A DNA stretch of 64,000 nucleotides, taken from positions 1 to 64,000 of the forward strand of contig JALGUG010000010.1 in assembly GCA_029820995.1 (NCBI GenBank), read 5' to 3'. The notes under the pieces are model-generated. The model was not told the origin of the DNA and made no database searches. It saw only the letters and a program-made list of their open reading frames with translations. This document shows, one piece after another, positions 1-9,701 of the stretch. The position numbers and the translations under genes are program-made. Position 1 is the stretch's first letter, and every line of letters begins with the position of its first letter. The stretch is from Candidatus Zipacnadia bacterium. GTDB lineage: Bacteria > Armatimonadota > Zipacnadia > JALGUG01.

Positions 1-1
1 A

Positions 2-1345
2 CTCGCGGAGGAATATCCTGATTGTCAGCTCGAGGTGAACGAGAGCGTCGAGGCGCTGCTGAAGAAAAATGTCCGGCGGCTGATCCTGGAGGAGGACTTC
101 CGTGCGGATGGACGGGGGTTGACTGATGTCCGACCGCTCTCCTCAGAGGTCGGCTTTCTGCCGCGGGCCCACGGGAGCGGATTGTTCTCGCGGGGTGAGA
201 CGCAGGTGATGACGATCGCCACCCTGGGGGCGATCCGCGATCAGCAACTAGTGCGCACGCTACAAGAGCCGGAAGATTTTAAGCGCTTCATGCACCACTA
301 CAACTTCCCGCCGTACTGCACTGGCGAGGCGCGACCGCTGCGCGGCGCCGGCCGGCGGGAGATCGGACACGGCGCGCTGGCGGAGAAGGCGCTGGTGCGG
401 ATGATCCCCGACGAGGTGGAGTTCCCGTACACGATTCGTCTCGTGTCCGAGGTGATGGAGTCAAACGGCTCTACGTCCATGGCCAGCGTCTGCGGTAGCA
501 CACTGGCGCTGATGGACGCAGGGGTGCCCATTCGGGCGCCAGTGGCGGGCATATCCATCGGCCTGATCCAGGAGGGGGCCGATCGGTACAAACTACTGAC
601 CGATATTCAGGGGCTGGAGGACTTCAAGGGCGATATGGATTTCAAGGTCGCGGGTACGCGGACCGGCGTCACAGCGATCCAGCTCGACACGAAACTGCCG
701 GGCCTGCCGCTCGAGCTACTGGTGGCGGCTCTTGAACAGGCGAAGGTCGCGCGCAACGAGATTCTGGATGATATGCTGTCCGTGCTGCCGCGACCGCGTC
801 AGGCGCTGTCGCCTTATGCGCCCCGGATCTTCACTGTAACGGTGGACAAAGAGAAGATCGGGATGGTCATCGGCCCCGGCGGGAAGATGATTCGCAAGAT
901 TGAGGAAGAATGTGACGTGGACATAGACATCGAGGACGACGGCACCGTGTACATCATTGCGCACGACGCGGAGGGGGCGGATCATGCCAAGCAGCTAATC
1001 TCCGACCTGGTGCGCGATGTGGAAGTCGGCGAGGTATTCACCGGCAAGGTTGTGAAGACGATGCCGTTTGGCGCCTTCTGCGAGATCGCCCCGGGCAAGG
1101 AGGGCCTGATCCACATTTCGCAGCTCGCGTGGGACCACACGGAGCGCACCGAGGACGTGGTGAAGGTCGGCGACGAAGTTAAGGTCAAGGTAGTGGAGGT
1201 GGACCCCTCTGGGAAGGTCCGCCTGAGTCGCAAGGCTCTGCTGCCGCGTCCGGACGGCGGGCGGCGCGGTGAAGGCGAGGAGCGGGGAGAAGGCGGACGA
1301 GGGGCAGGCAGTCGGCCGTACTTCCGCAACAAGCGTCGGCACTAA
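2..1345 (+). CDS. pnp: Polyribonucleotide nucleotidyltransferase (PNPase), C-terminal part; gene continues upstream of the window
   Basis: RNase PH fold (DFRADGRGL, FSRGETQVM, MESNGSTSMASVCGSTLALMDAGVP), KH domain (GMVIGPGGKMIRKIEEE), S1 domain (GEVFTGKVVKTMPFGAFCEIAPGKEGLIHISQL). Frame is open to base 2. Confidence 0.97.
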   Translation, partial: LAEEYPDCQLEVNESVEALLKKNVRRLILEEDFRADGRGLTDVRPLSSEVGFLPRAHGSGLFSRGETQVMTIATLGAIRDQQLVRTLQEPEDFKRFMHHYNFPPYCTGEARPLRGAGRREIGHGALAEKALVRMIPDEVEFPYTIRLVSEVMESNGSTSMASVCGSTLALMDAGVPIRAPVAGISIGLIQEGADRYKLLTDIQGLEDFKGDMDFKVAGTRTGVTAIQLDTKLPGLPLELLVAALEQAKVARNEILDDMLSVLPRPRQALSPYAPRIFTVTVDKEKIGMVIGPGGKMIRKIEEECDVDIDIEDDGTVYIIAHDAEGADHAKQLISDLVRDVEVGEVFTGKVVKTMPFGAFCEIAPGKEGLIHISQLAWDHTERTEDVVKVGDEVKVKVVEVDPSGKVRLSRKALLPRPDGGRRGEGEERGEGGRGAGSRPYFRNKRRH

Positions 1346-1363
1346 ACGGCGACATTAGGCCGA

Positions 1364-2680
1364 ATGAAGGAGGTCGCGGCGTCGGGGACGAATCCCGACG
1401 CCGTGCTACGCTCAGGCATGAACCACCAGGACATTCCCCCCCATGTCACGGTGCTGGACAGTGGCGTTACGGTGATCTCTCAACGCATGGCGGGGCGGCG
1501 ACAGACGACGCTGGGCTTCTGGGTGCCGGCGGGGTCATGCCGGGAACGGCCCGAGGAGGCCGGCATCTCGCACTTGCTGGAGCACATGCACTTTAAAGGC
1601 ACCAAGCGCCGGACCGCCCGAGATATCAGCGTGCAGATGGAGGCCGTGGGGGCGGAGATCAACGGGTACACGGAGAGGGAGTTCACCTGCTACTATTGCT
1701 CGCTACTGGGCGACGACCTTCCGCTGGCCGTGGACGTGCTGACCGACATGGTGTGCGAGTCGCTGTTGGCGCCCGCGGACCTGGAGCTGGAACGCAACGT
1801 CGTACTGGAGGAGATCGCCAAGTACGAGGACTCGCCGGATGAGATCGTTCATGACCTCGTGCTGCGCGAACTATGGAACGGGCATCCCCTGGGCCAGAGG
1901 ATCCTGGGACAGGCCCAAGCCGTCCGGACGATTACGCGGGAACGTCTGCTGTCCTTTGTCCAACGCTTCTATAGTGCCTCACAAACGGTCGTCACGGCGG
2001 CAGGGGATGTAGATCATGAAGAACTGGTGCGCCTCTTGGCGGAGAGATACCAGACGAAGGGCGAGCCACAGGGCCTCCCGCCGACGGTCACGCCCGAGGT
2101 CCGTCCCGGGCGTAAAGTGTTGCCGGACGATACCGAGCAGGCCTATCTGTGTCTGGGCGCCAGCGGGGCAAGCCGCACCAGCAGTGACCGGTACCCTGAG
2201 ATGGTCTTGTGCTGCGCACTGGGCGGCGGGACCAGCAGCCGGCTATTCCAAACCATTCGCGAGCAGCGCGGACTGGCGTACAACGTGGGGGCCTATGCGC
2301 ATTCCTATGCCCAAACAGGCGCTCTGGTGATCTACGCGGGGAGCAACGCGCGCACCATGCCACAGGTCTTGGAGCTGAGCTTGCGCGAACTGAGAAGCAT
2401 CGCCCGCGACGGACTGGAGGAGGAGGAGCTGTCCCGGACGAAGCGGCAGCTAATTGCGGGATTGCGGCTCTCGATGGAGAATCCCGCCAACCAAGTGGAG
2501 CGCCTGGCCAGGTCATACCTGTATCACGGCAGGTTGCGCACCCCGGCAGAAATGGTGGCGAGCATCGAGAGCGTGACAGCCGCCCAGATCATCGAGATCG
2601 CGCGCCGGCGGTTCGATGACGAGCCGATGGCGCTGGCTGCCGTCGGCGATCTGGACGAGCGGTCCCTTGTGATCCCATAG
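1364..2680 (+). CDS. M16 family zinc metallopeptidase (processing-peptidase-like)
   Basis: HLLEHMHFKGT (HxxEH) and downstream Glu region; follows pnp as in many genomes. An ATG at 1418 is an alternative start. Confidence 0.93.
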   Translation: MKEVAASGTNPDAVLRSGMNHQDIPPHVTVLDSGVTVISQRMAGRRQTTLGFWVPAGSCRERPEEAGISHLLEHMHFKGTKRRTARDISVQMEAVGAEINGYTEREFTCYYCSLLGDDLPLAVDVLTDMVCESLLAPADLELERNVVLEEIAKYEDSPDEIVHDLVLRELWNGHPLGQRILGQAQAVRTITRERLLSFVQRFYSASQTVVTAAGDVDHEELVRLLAERYQTKGEPQGLPPTVTPEVRPGRKVLPDDTEQAYLCLGASGASRTSSDRYPEMVLCCALGGGTSSRLFQTIREQRGLAYNVGAYAHSYAQTGALVIYAGSNARTMPQVLELSLRELRSIARDGLEEEELSRTKRQLIAGLRLSMENPANQVERLARSYLYHGRLRTPAEMVASIESVTAAQIIEIARRRFDDEPMALAAVGDLDERSLVIP

Positions 2681-2706
2681 TTGAGTGCCGATCGTCCTGG
2701 GAGGGA

Positions 2707-3513
2707 GTGAACATGGGCATTTCCGTGACCGTTGCCGGTGCCGGCGGCTCCATGGGCCGCCAGGTAGTGAAAGCGGTGCAGGCGGCGGACGATCTGGACC
2801 TGGTCGGCGCTGTGGATCCGCAGGGCGTCGGCGAAGACAGTGGCCTGCTGGCTGGAGCGGAAGCGACCGGTGTCGAGATCCGGCCGCCGGAGGCCCTGGC
2901 TGCCGTGCTACGCGAGTCGGGCGCTGAAGTGCTGGTGGATTTCACCGCGCCCGCTGTAGTGATGGACAACGTGCGAACCGCGTTGGGGCTGGGGGTGTGC
3001 TGCGTGGTCGGCACCACGGGCTTTACGGAGGAAGCACTGGCTGAGTGCGCCCGGCTGTGCGCCGAGCACGGCTCCGCTGCGATCATTGCGCCCAACTTCA
3101 GCCTCGGGGCCAACATCATGATGCGCCTCGCGGCCGAAGCTGCTTGCTATATGGATTACGCGGAGATCATTGAGCTGCACCACGAACGGAAGAAGGATGC
3201 GCCCTCCGGCACGGCGATCAAGACCGCCGAGATGATGGCCGCCGCGCGCGGTCGAGACTTCGCACATGTGGAGACGGAGCTGCAGAGAGCTCCCGGAGCG
3301 CGGGGCGGACTGTGCTCGGGCATCCCGATTCACAGCGTGCGTCTTCAAGGTCTCGTCGCGCACCAGGAGGTGCTGTTCGGCGGACAAGGCGAGGTCCTGC
3401 GAATTCGCCACGACTCGATCAGCCGCGAGTCATTCATGCCCGGGGTGCTCTTGGCGATACGAAAAGTCAGGGGTCTTGAGGGACTGACGTACGGTCTCGA
3501 CCGCTTGCTGTAG
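2707..3513 (+). CDS. dapB: 4-hydroxy-tetrahydrodipicolinate reductase
   Basis: VAGAGGSMGRQ nucleotide-binding motif, VVGTTGF, APNFSLGANIMM, ELHHERKKDAPSGTA signature. Confidence 0.96.
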   Translation: MNMGISVTVAGAGGSMGRQVVKAVQAADDLDLVGAVDPQGVGEDSGLLAGAEATGVEIRPPEALAAVLRESGAEVLVDFTAPAVVMDNVRTALGLGVCCVVGTTGFTEEALAECARLCAEHGSAAIIAPNFSLGANIMMRLAAEAACYMDYAEIIELHHERKKDAPSGTAIKTAEMMAAARGRDFAHVETELQRAPGARGGLCSGIPIHSVRLQGLVAHQEVLFGGQGEVLRIRHDSISRESFMPGVLLAIRKVRGLEGLTYGLDRLL

Positions 3514-3598
3514 ATTACGCTGGTACCGACTCAGGGAAGGGGATAACGGCCTAGGAGCACGCCCGGTTTAGCTCCTGAACACTCGGAGAGGAAAACAG

Positions 3599-4705
3599 GT
3601 GACCGCCATGGCTCTTAGAACCGGTTTGGTCGGCGTCGGTCCGGTGGGCGATCAGATCTACTCAATCATCAGGGAGAACCAGTTCCCCGTCGAGGGCGAA
3701 GTGGTCGTCATGGCCACCTCGGAACGCGAGGAGACGCTAGCGGGCGAACAAGTGGCGGTGAAGCAGGTTTGTGAGGAGCTATTCCGAGGGCTGGATGTCG
3801 TTTTCTTTGCCGGCAAGGAAGGCGCCAAGGGCGCCAGTGTGCAGTGGGCCTCCACCGCCATCAAGCAGGGAGCGTACATTGTAGACAACGGGGGCGACTT
3901 CCGGATGCACCCGGGCATCCCCCTGGTCGTGCCCGAAGTCAACATGGACGAGGTAACGCCCGAGACCCGGCACGTGACCAGCCCCAACTGCTCCACCATC
4001 CAAATGGTGGTCGCGCTGGCGCCGCTGCATCGGGTCGCCCGGCTCAAGCGGATCGTGGTCTCAACCTACCAGGCGGTCAGCGGCTGGGGCGGCAAGGCGC
4101 GCCAGGTCCTGAAGAGCCAGGCCGCTGCCGCTCTGGCCGGCGAGGAAGTCCCCGAAGATCCCTCGGTGTTCCAACGGCCGATTGCCTTTGATTGCCTGCC
4201 GCACATTGACCGCTTCTTGCCTACGGGATACACCAAGGAAGAGATGAAAATGGTGCATGAGACGCGCAAGATCTTCGGCGACCACACGCTCCAGATCAGC
4301 GCCACCACGGTGCGGGTGCCCGTGGACGTGGGCCATGCGGAAGCGATCAACGCCGAGTTCAAGCAGCGGATCACGGCCGCGAAAGCGCTGGAGATCCTGC
4401 GCGATCCGGAGCAAGCGCCGGGCGTGTTTGTGCTCGACGGACCCTCGACCGATCCACAAGCCGTCGAGAAGAGAAACGATCCGCTCGAGCGTCAGTATCC
4501 GACGCCCAAGGACGTCGAGCGGGAGGAGTTCAAGAATCTCGTCCTGGTGGGACGAGTGCGGCAGGATGAGACCGTGGACAGTGGGCTGAACCTCTGGTGC
4601 GTGGCCGACAATCTGCGCAAGGGTGCGGCGCTGAATGTGGTCCAGATCGCCGAGCAGATGATCCAGCGCGGCATTCTGGACCCGGACCGGCACCGGGAGG
4701 TCTGA
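3599..4705 (+). CDS. asd: Aspartate-semialdehyde dehydrogenase
   Basis: SPNCSTIQMV catalytic Cys, RVPVDVGHAEAINAEF, FDCLPHID; adjacent to dapB. Confidence 0.9.
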   Translation: MTAMALRTGLVGVGPVGDQIYSIIRENQFPVEGEVVVMATSEREETLAGEQVAVKQVCEELFRGLDVVFFAGKEGAKGASVQWASTAIKQGAYIVDNGGDFRMHPGIPLVVPEVNMDEVTPETRHVTSPNCSTIQMVVALAPLHRVARLKRIVVSTYQAVSGWGGKARQVLKSQAAAALAGEEVPEDPSVFQRPIAFDCLPHIDRFLPTGYTKEEMKMVHETRKIFGDHTLQISATTVRVPVDVGHAEAINAEFKQRITAAKALEILRDPEQAPGVFVLDGPSTDPQAVEKRNDPLERQYPTPKDVEREEFKNLVLVGRVRQDETVDSGLNLWCVADNLRKGAALNVVQIAEQMIQRGILDPDRHREV

Positions 4706-4715
4706 GGGGGCGGGC

Positions 4716-6065
4716 ATGAGCAAGGTGGCGCTGGTCTCGCTGGGCTGCGCTAAGAACCTGGTTGACTCCGAGGTGATGTTGGGTCTCCTGGCAGAGGCTG
4801 GACACACGATCGTGGAAGAGGTGACAGAGGCGGAAACGATCATCGTGAACACCTGTGCGTTCATCGAGCCCGCCAAGGAGGAAGCAATCGAGGCTCTGCT
4901 GGAGCTATCGGACCTGAAGGCGCAGGGAACATGCCGCCGGCTGATTTGCGCGGGCTGTTTGGCCCAGCGGTACAGCACGGACCTGCGGCTGGAACTGCCC
5001 GAGGTGGACGCATTCGCCGGGACCGACGCAATCCAAGAGATCGTCGCGGTGGTGGAGGGTCGTGAGCTGGCCGGCTGCCGGGGGGCCGGGAGCTTTCTGT
5101 ACTCGAGTGCAACGCCGCGGCTCCGCGCCGCGCCGCAGTGGTCGGCGTATCTGAAGATTGCCGAGGGCTGTGACCACGAGTGCACCTTCTGCGCAATCCC
5201 CGCCATTCGAGGGCCGCAGCAGAGCCGGCCGCCCGCCGATATCCTCGCCGAGTACCGGGCGCTGGTGGCGGAGGGCGTATGCGAGGTCAACCTCATCGCC
5301 CAGGACACCTCAGCCTACGGCAGGGACCTCGGCAACGCGAGTCTGGAAGGGTTGCTGCGTCAGCTTGACACAGTGGAGTTCGACGGGTGGCTGCGCGTGC
5401 TATACATGCATCCGGCGCACATTACGCCGGGCCTCTTGGCCGCGCTGGCCGAAGTTTCAGCCGTCGTTCCATACGTGGACATCCCGCTGCAACATGCCGC
5501 GCCCTCGCTCCTGGAGGCGATGGGCCGACCGGGCAGCCCGGAGAGTCATCTTGATTTGCTCCAGCGGATCCGGGAGGCCCTTCCGGCAGTGGCGATTCGC
5601 ACTACGTTCCTGGTCGGCTTCCCCGGCGAGACGGAAGAGGACTTCGATCTGCTGTGTGACTTCGTCACCGAAGCGCGCTTCGATCGGCTGGCGTGCTTTG
5701 CTTTCTCGCGCGAGGAGGACACGCCGGCCCACGACCTGCCGGCTCAGGTGGCGGCCGAAGTGGCCCGGGAGCGGCTTGACCGGCTGATGGAGCTGCAGGA
5801 GCCGATCTCACTGGCGCGGAACACAGAGCTAGTTGGAGGGCGTCTGCGCGTCCTGCTCGAGGACTTCGACCCGCCGACCGGCGGGATGAAGGGACGAAGC
5901 TACCGCGATGCGCCGGAAGTAGACGGGGAGGTCATCGTCGGTGACTGCCGCGGCGACCCGGGCGACTTCGTCGAGGTGCTGATCACTGCCGGCGAGGTCC
6001 ACGATCTGAGGGGACAGGTCGTCCGGGGTCAAGCGCCCCGCAAGCTGCAGTCTGCAACACGATAA
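4716..6065 (+). CDS. rimO: Ribosomal protein S12 methylthiotransferase RimO
   Basis: SLGCAKNLVDSEVMLG N-terminus, radical SAM CTFCAIPAIRG, TRAM-like C-terminus. Confidence 0.95.
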   Translation: MSKVALVSLGCAKNLVDSEVMLGLLAEAGHTIVEEVTEAETIIVNTCAFIEPAKEEAIEALLELSDLKAQGTCRRLICAGCLAQRYSTDLRLELPEVDAFAGTDAIQEIVAVVEGRELAGCRGAGSFLYSSATPRLRAAPQWSAYLKIAEGCDHECTFCAIPAIRGPQQSRPPADILAEYRALVAEGVCEVNLIAQDTSAYGRDLGNASLEGLLRQLDTVEFDGWLRVLYMHPAHITPGLLAALAEVSAVVPYVDIPLQHAAPSLLEAMGRPGSPESHLDLLQRIREALPAVAIRTTFLVGFPGETEEDFDLLCDFVTEARFDRLACFAFSREEDTPAHDLPAQVAAEVARERLDRLMELQEPISLARNTELVGGRLRVLLEDFDPPTGGMKGRSYRDAPEVDGEVIVGDCRGDPGDFVEVLITAGEVHDLRGQVVRGQAPRKLQSATR

Positions 6066-6086
6066 ACCCAAGGAGAGCCTGGCCTA

Positions 6087-7571
6087 ATGGTTAGTGATAA
6101 GCCTCGGGTGCGGTTCCCACCCTCGCCGACCGGCTTTCTACACGTCGGCAATGCCCACACCTTTGTGTTCAATTGGCTGTTTGCTCGGCGACTGGGCGGA
6201 CAAGTGGTGCTGCGCATTGAGGATACGGACGAGCTGCGGTCCACGCCGGAAGCGCTCGACGCGATCTACGACGGTCTCAAGTGGCTGGGGCTGGACTGGG
6301 ACGAGGGCCCGGACATTGGCGGCCCCCACGGGCCGTACATCCAGTCGGAGCGATTGCAGATCTACAACAGGTACTGTGACCAGCTCCTCGCATCCGGACG
6401 GGCATACCCGTGCTACTGCACCAAAGAGGAGCTGGACCAGCGACGGGAGGAGTTGCGGGCCGCCGGAATGCCGCCGCGGCTGGTTTGCCCCTGCCGAGAA
6501 CTGAGCGACGACCAACGAGCGGCGAAGGAGGCCGAAGGGCGGCGCCCGGCTGTGAACTTCAAGATGGCCGAGACCGGCGTGACGGTTGTGGAAGACCTGA
6601 TCCGCGGACGGCTGGAGTTCGCCAACTCAGAAATGGGCGATGTGGTGATTCGCAAGTCGTCGGGGTACCCCACCTATCACTTCGCCGTGGTCGTAGATGA
6701 CCACCTAATGAAGATCACCCACGTGATCCGCGGCGAAGACCACATCTCGAATACGCCGCGGCACTTGCAGATCATGGATGCGCTGGGCTTTGAGCGGCCC
6801 CAACACGCCCATTTGCCCATGGTGCTGGGAGAGGACCGCACGAAGCTCTCCAAGCGGCACGGGGCGACGAACGTGGCCGATTATCGGGAGATGGGCTTTC
6901 TACCGGATGCCATGCTCAACTACTTGGCGCTGCTGGGCTGGTCACCAGGCGGTGAGGAGGAGATCTTCTCGCGGGCGGAATTGATCGAGCGCTTTGACCT
7001 CAGTCGAGTGGGCAAAGCAGGCTCGGTGTTCGAACGCGGCAAGTTGGAGTACGTCAACAGCGAGCACATCAAGCGAGCGCCGCGGGAAAGCCTGCTGGAG
7101 CAGATGGTCCCCATCTTTCAGGAGCAGGGCCTTCTGGAGCAGGAGCCCTCCGCGGAGCGGCTGGAGTGGCTCGGGCGGGTGATCGAGCTGATGCGGGAGC
7201 GGATGCGCACACTGCGCGAGTTGGGCGAGCGCAACCGATACTTCTTCACCGACGAGTTCGACTACGATGAGAAGGCACGTCGGAAGTGGCTGTCGCGACC
7301 GGAGGTCCCGGGTCGCTTGCGCGCATTGGCCGACCGAATCGAGACGCTGGAGCGCTACGACGCCGAGAGCCTCGAAGCTCTGGCGCGCGCCTTGGCTCAG
7401 GAGCTGGAAATCGGCACCGGCCAACTGTTCCACCCGTGCCGGGCGGCGGTGACGGGCTGCACTGTGGGGCCCAGCCTGTTTCACCTGATGGAACTGCTGG
7501 ATCAAGCCGATGTGGTGCGGCGCCTGAGGCGCGCCGCGGACTTCGCGGAGAGACTGTCCCAGCAATCGTGA
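6087..7571 (+). CDS. gltX: Glutamyl-tRNA synthetase
   Basis: VRFPPSPTGFLHVGNAHTFVFNWLFAR, LRIEDTD, KLSKRHGATN (KMSKS-like). Confidence 0.97.
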   Translation: MVSDKPRVRFPPSPTGFLHVGNAHTFVFNWLFARRLGGQVVLRIEDTDELRSTPEALDAIYDGLKWLGLDWDEGPDIGGPHGPYIQSERLQIYNRYCDQLLASGRAYPCYCTKEELDQRREELRAAGMPPRLVCPCRELSDDQRAAKEAEGRRPAVNFKMAETGVTVVEDLIRGRLEFANSEMGDVVIRKSSGYPTYHFAVVVDDHLMKITHVIRGEDHISNTPRHLQIMDALGFERPQHAHLPMVLGEDRTKLSKRHGATNVADYREMGFLPDAMLNYLALLGWSPGGEEEIFSRAELIERFDLSRVGKAGSVFERGKLEYVNSEHIKRAPRESLLEQMVPIFQEQGLLEQEPSAERLEWLGRVIELMRERMRTLRELGERNRYFFTDEFDYDEKARRKWLSRPEVPGRLRALADRIETLERYDAESLEALARALAQELEIGTGQLFHPCRAAVTGCTVGPSLFHLMELLDQADVVRRLRRAADFAERLSQQS

Positions 7572-7630
7572 CGCAGGCCAGCAAGTGTACGCTCAGCGCC
7601 TGCGCCCGGAGTTAGGAAGAGGGTCAACGC

Positions 7631-9607
7631 TTGGCTTCGGAGTTGAGCGAAAGCCGTACCCCTGCGACAACTGACCAAGGCGGCCCGAGCCGAGGAGTAA
7701 CCGGCCGGGCTGTCTTTATTGCCCTCCTGCTGATTCCCCCCAATGCCTATTGGATCACGCAGATGGCCGTCGTCCGCTACGAGGGCCATCCCACGACGGT
7801 GTCGCTGTTTTACAACACCGTCTTCATCCTGCTCGTGCTCATCGGGCTCAATGCGGTCCTGCATCGGTGGCTGCCGCGGATCGCGCTGCACCGTAACGAA
7901 CTGCTGGTCATCTACTTGATGCTGTGCTTGGCCTCCAGCTTGTGTTCGCACGACATGATCCAGGTGCAGGCACCGGAGATCAGCTATCCGTATCATTTCG
8001 CCACGCCCGAGAACAAGTGGGAGGACCTGTTTTTCAAGTACTTGCCCGAGCATCTGATCATCAGCGATCCGGCAATACTCGATCCGGCGTTCGACGGAGG
8101 CACGACGCTCTACACGGCGCAGCGACTGCTGGCCTGGGGACGCCCCGCGCTGTGGTGGACGGCTTTCCTGGCAGTGCTGTGTGGCATGATGCTGTGCCTG
8201 AACGCGCTGCTGCGGCGGCGGTGGATGGAGCGGGAGAAGCTGACGTATCCCATCACGCACCTGCCGCTGGAGATGACCGAGGCGCGCACTCCGCTGTGGC
8301 ACAGTCGCCTGCTCTGGATCGGCTTCGGCGTTGCGGGGGCAATTGATCTGCTGAACGGTCTACACGAACTGTATCCCGCGGTGCCGCTGATCAAGGTGCG
8401 GGTGGTTCATTTCGACGCTTATATGAACTCGCTGTTCGTGGGGGCACCGTGGGTGGCGCTGCGCGGGACGCGGATCTCCTTCTATCCCTTTGCCGTTGGC
8501 CTGGGGCTGCTGCTCCCCACGGACCTGCTCTTCTCTTGCTGGTTCTTCTATCTCTTCTGGCGCGCTCAACGGCTGGTCGCCTTCATGCTGGGATGGAATC
8601 AGATTCCGGGCTTTCCCTTTGTCGAGGAGCAGTCCAGCGCCGCGTACCTCGGACTATGCCTATTCGCGCTCTATACCGGGCGCCAACACTGGCGTGCGAT
8701 CTGGGACCACCTGTGGGGTGCCCGGCGCCTGGACGACCGGGGCGAACCCTTGCCCACCAGCGGCGCCGTCATCGGGCTGTTTGCAGGTGTTTTGTTCCTG
8801 TTTGCTTTCTCCGCCAAGGTTGGGCTGTCCCCCTGGGTCACGCCGCTGTTCTTTGGCCTGTACTTCATGCTGTCGCTGGCGGTAACGCGCATTCGGGCTG
8901 AGCTGGGACCGCCCGCGCACGACCTGCACCGTGGCGGCCCCGACTGGATCCTGGTGAACCTGTTCGGCACGCGCCCCTCGCCCCTGGGCCCGCGCAACCT
9001 CATGGGGCTGTCGGTGTACTTCTGGTTCAACCGCGCCTATCGGGGCCATCCGATGCCCCATCAGCTCGAGGGTTTCAAGATCGCCGAGGTTACGGGCGTG
9101 AGCATGAGTCGGCTCAGCGGCGCCTTTGTGCTGGTGAGCGTGGTGGGGGCCCTGGCAGCCTACTGGGCGCAAGTGCACTCGTACTACTCATACGGGATGT
9201 CGGCGAAGATGTCATTCGTGGCGCAGGTGTTCGGCCGCGAGCCGTACCAGCGGCTTCAGTCGTGGCTGACGGTGGCACACGGACCAGACTATTGGGCGCT
9301 GGGCGCGTACGCTGTGGGAATGGCCTTCACGCTGGTGCTGATGGCGCTGCGAATGCGGTTCGTCTGGTGGCCCTTCCATCCGGTGGGATATGCGATCTCC
9401 AGCAGTTGGTCCATGAACTGTCTCTGGGTGCCCCTGCTGATTGCGTGGATCGCCAAGGTTGTGGTGACTCGCTATAGCAGCTCGAACGTGTTCCGGTCCC
9501 TGATACCGCTGGCGCTGGGCCTAATCCTGGGCGAGTTTGTAATCGGCAGCCTGTGGTGCCTGCTGGGCATTGCCTTACAGATCAACACGTACAGCTTCTG
9601 GGTCTAG
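7631..9607 (+). CDS. Large polytopic membrane protein, DUF6785/DUF6784-like
   Basis: Many hydrophobic helices; family resemblance recalled, not searched. TTG start. Confidence 0.7.
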   Translation: MASELSESRTPATTDQGGPSRGVTGRAVFIALLLIPPNAYWITQMAVVRYEGHPTTVSLFYNTVFILLVLIGLNAVLHRWLPRIALHRNELLVIYLMLCLASSLCSHDMIQVQAPEISYPYHFATPENKWEDLFFKYLPEHLIISDPAILDPAFDGGTTLYTAQRLLAWGRPALWWTAFLAVLCGMMLCLNALLRRRWMEREKLTYPITHLPLEMTEARTPLWHSRLLWIGFGVAGAIDLLNGLHELYPAVPLIKVRVVHFDAYMNSLFVGAPWVALRGTRISFYPFAVGLGLLLPTDLLFSCWFFYLFWRAQRLVAFMLGWNQIPGFPFVEEQSSAAYLGLCLFALYTGRQHWRAIWDHLWGARRLDDRGEPLPTSGAVIGLFAGVLFLFAFSAKVGLSPWVTPLFFGLYFMLSLAVTRIRAELGPPAHDLHRGGPDWILVNLFGTRPSPLGPRNLMGLSVYFWFNRAYRGHPMPHQLEGFKIAEVTGVSMSRLSGAFVLVSVVGALAAYWAQVHSYYSYGMSAKMSFVAQVFGREPYQRLQSWLTVAHGPDYWALGAYAVGMAFTLVLMALRMRFVWWPFHPVGYAISSSWSMNCLWVPLLIAWIAKVVVTRYSSSNVFRSLIPLALGLILGEFVIGSLWCLLGIALQINTYSFWV

Positions 9608-9685
9608 AAGCAGTCTCAAAACTCCTGTGGCAGCGCATTCATGCGCCATGGTCGTTGACCGTTGAGGTTATCACACTACCTCTAG
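9604..9685. repeat. 82-bp palindromic element, copy 1
   Basis: CTAG-bounded TIR-like arms with inner hairpin GCGCAT-TC-ATGCGC; shares core with copies at 48735, 53213, 57977 and 60479. Confidence 0.8.
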
Positions 9686-9701
9686 CAGTCGAGGGACAAG
9701 A

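Noticed and set aside
4061-5308. 415-aa minus-strand ORF
   Set aside because: Antisense to asd and rimO, both with clear motifs; composition typical of a shadow ORF.
6075-6125. tRNA-like string GCCTGGCCTAATGGTTAGTG...GGTGCGGTTCCCACCC at the gltX start
   Set aside because: No acceptor or anticodon stems form, and the sequence is explained by the gltX start (MVSDKPRVRFPPSPTG).
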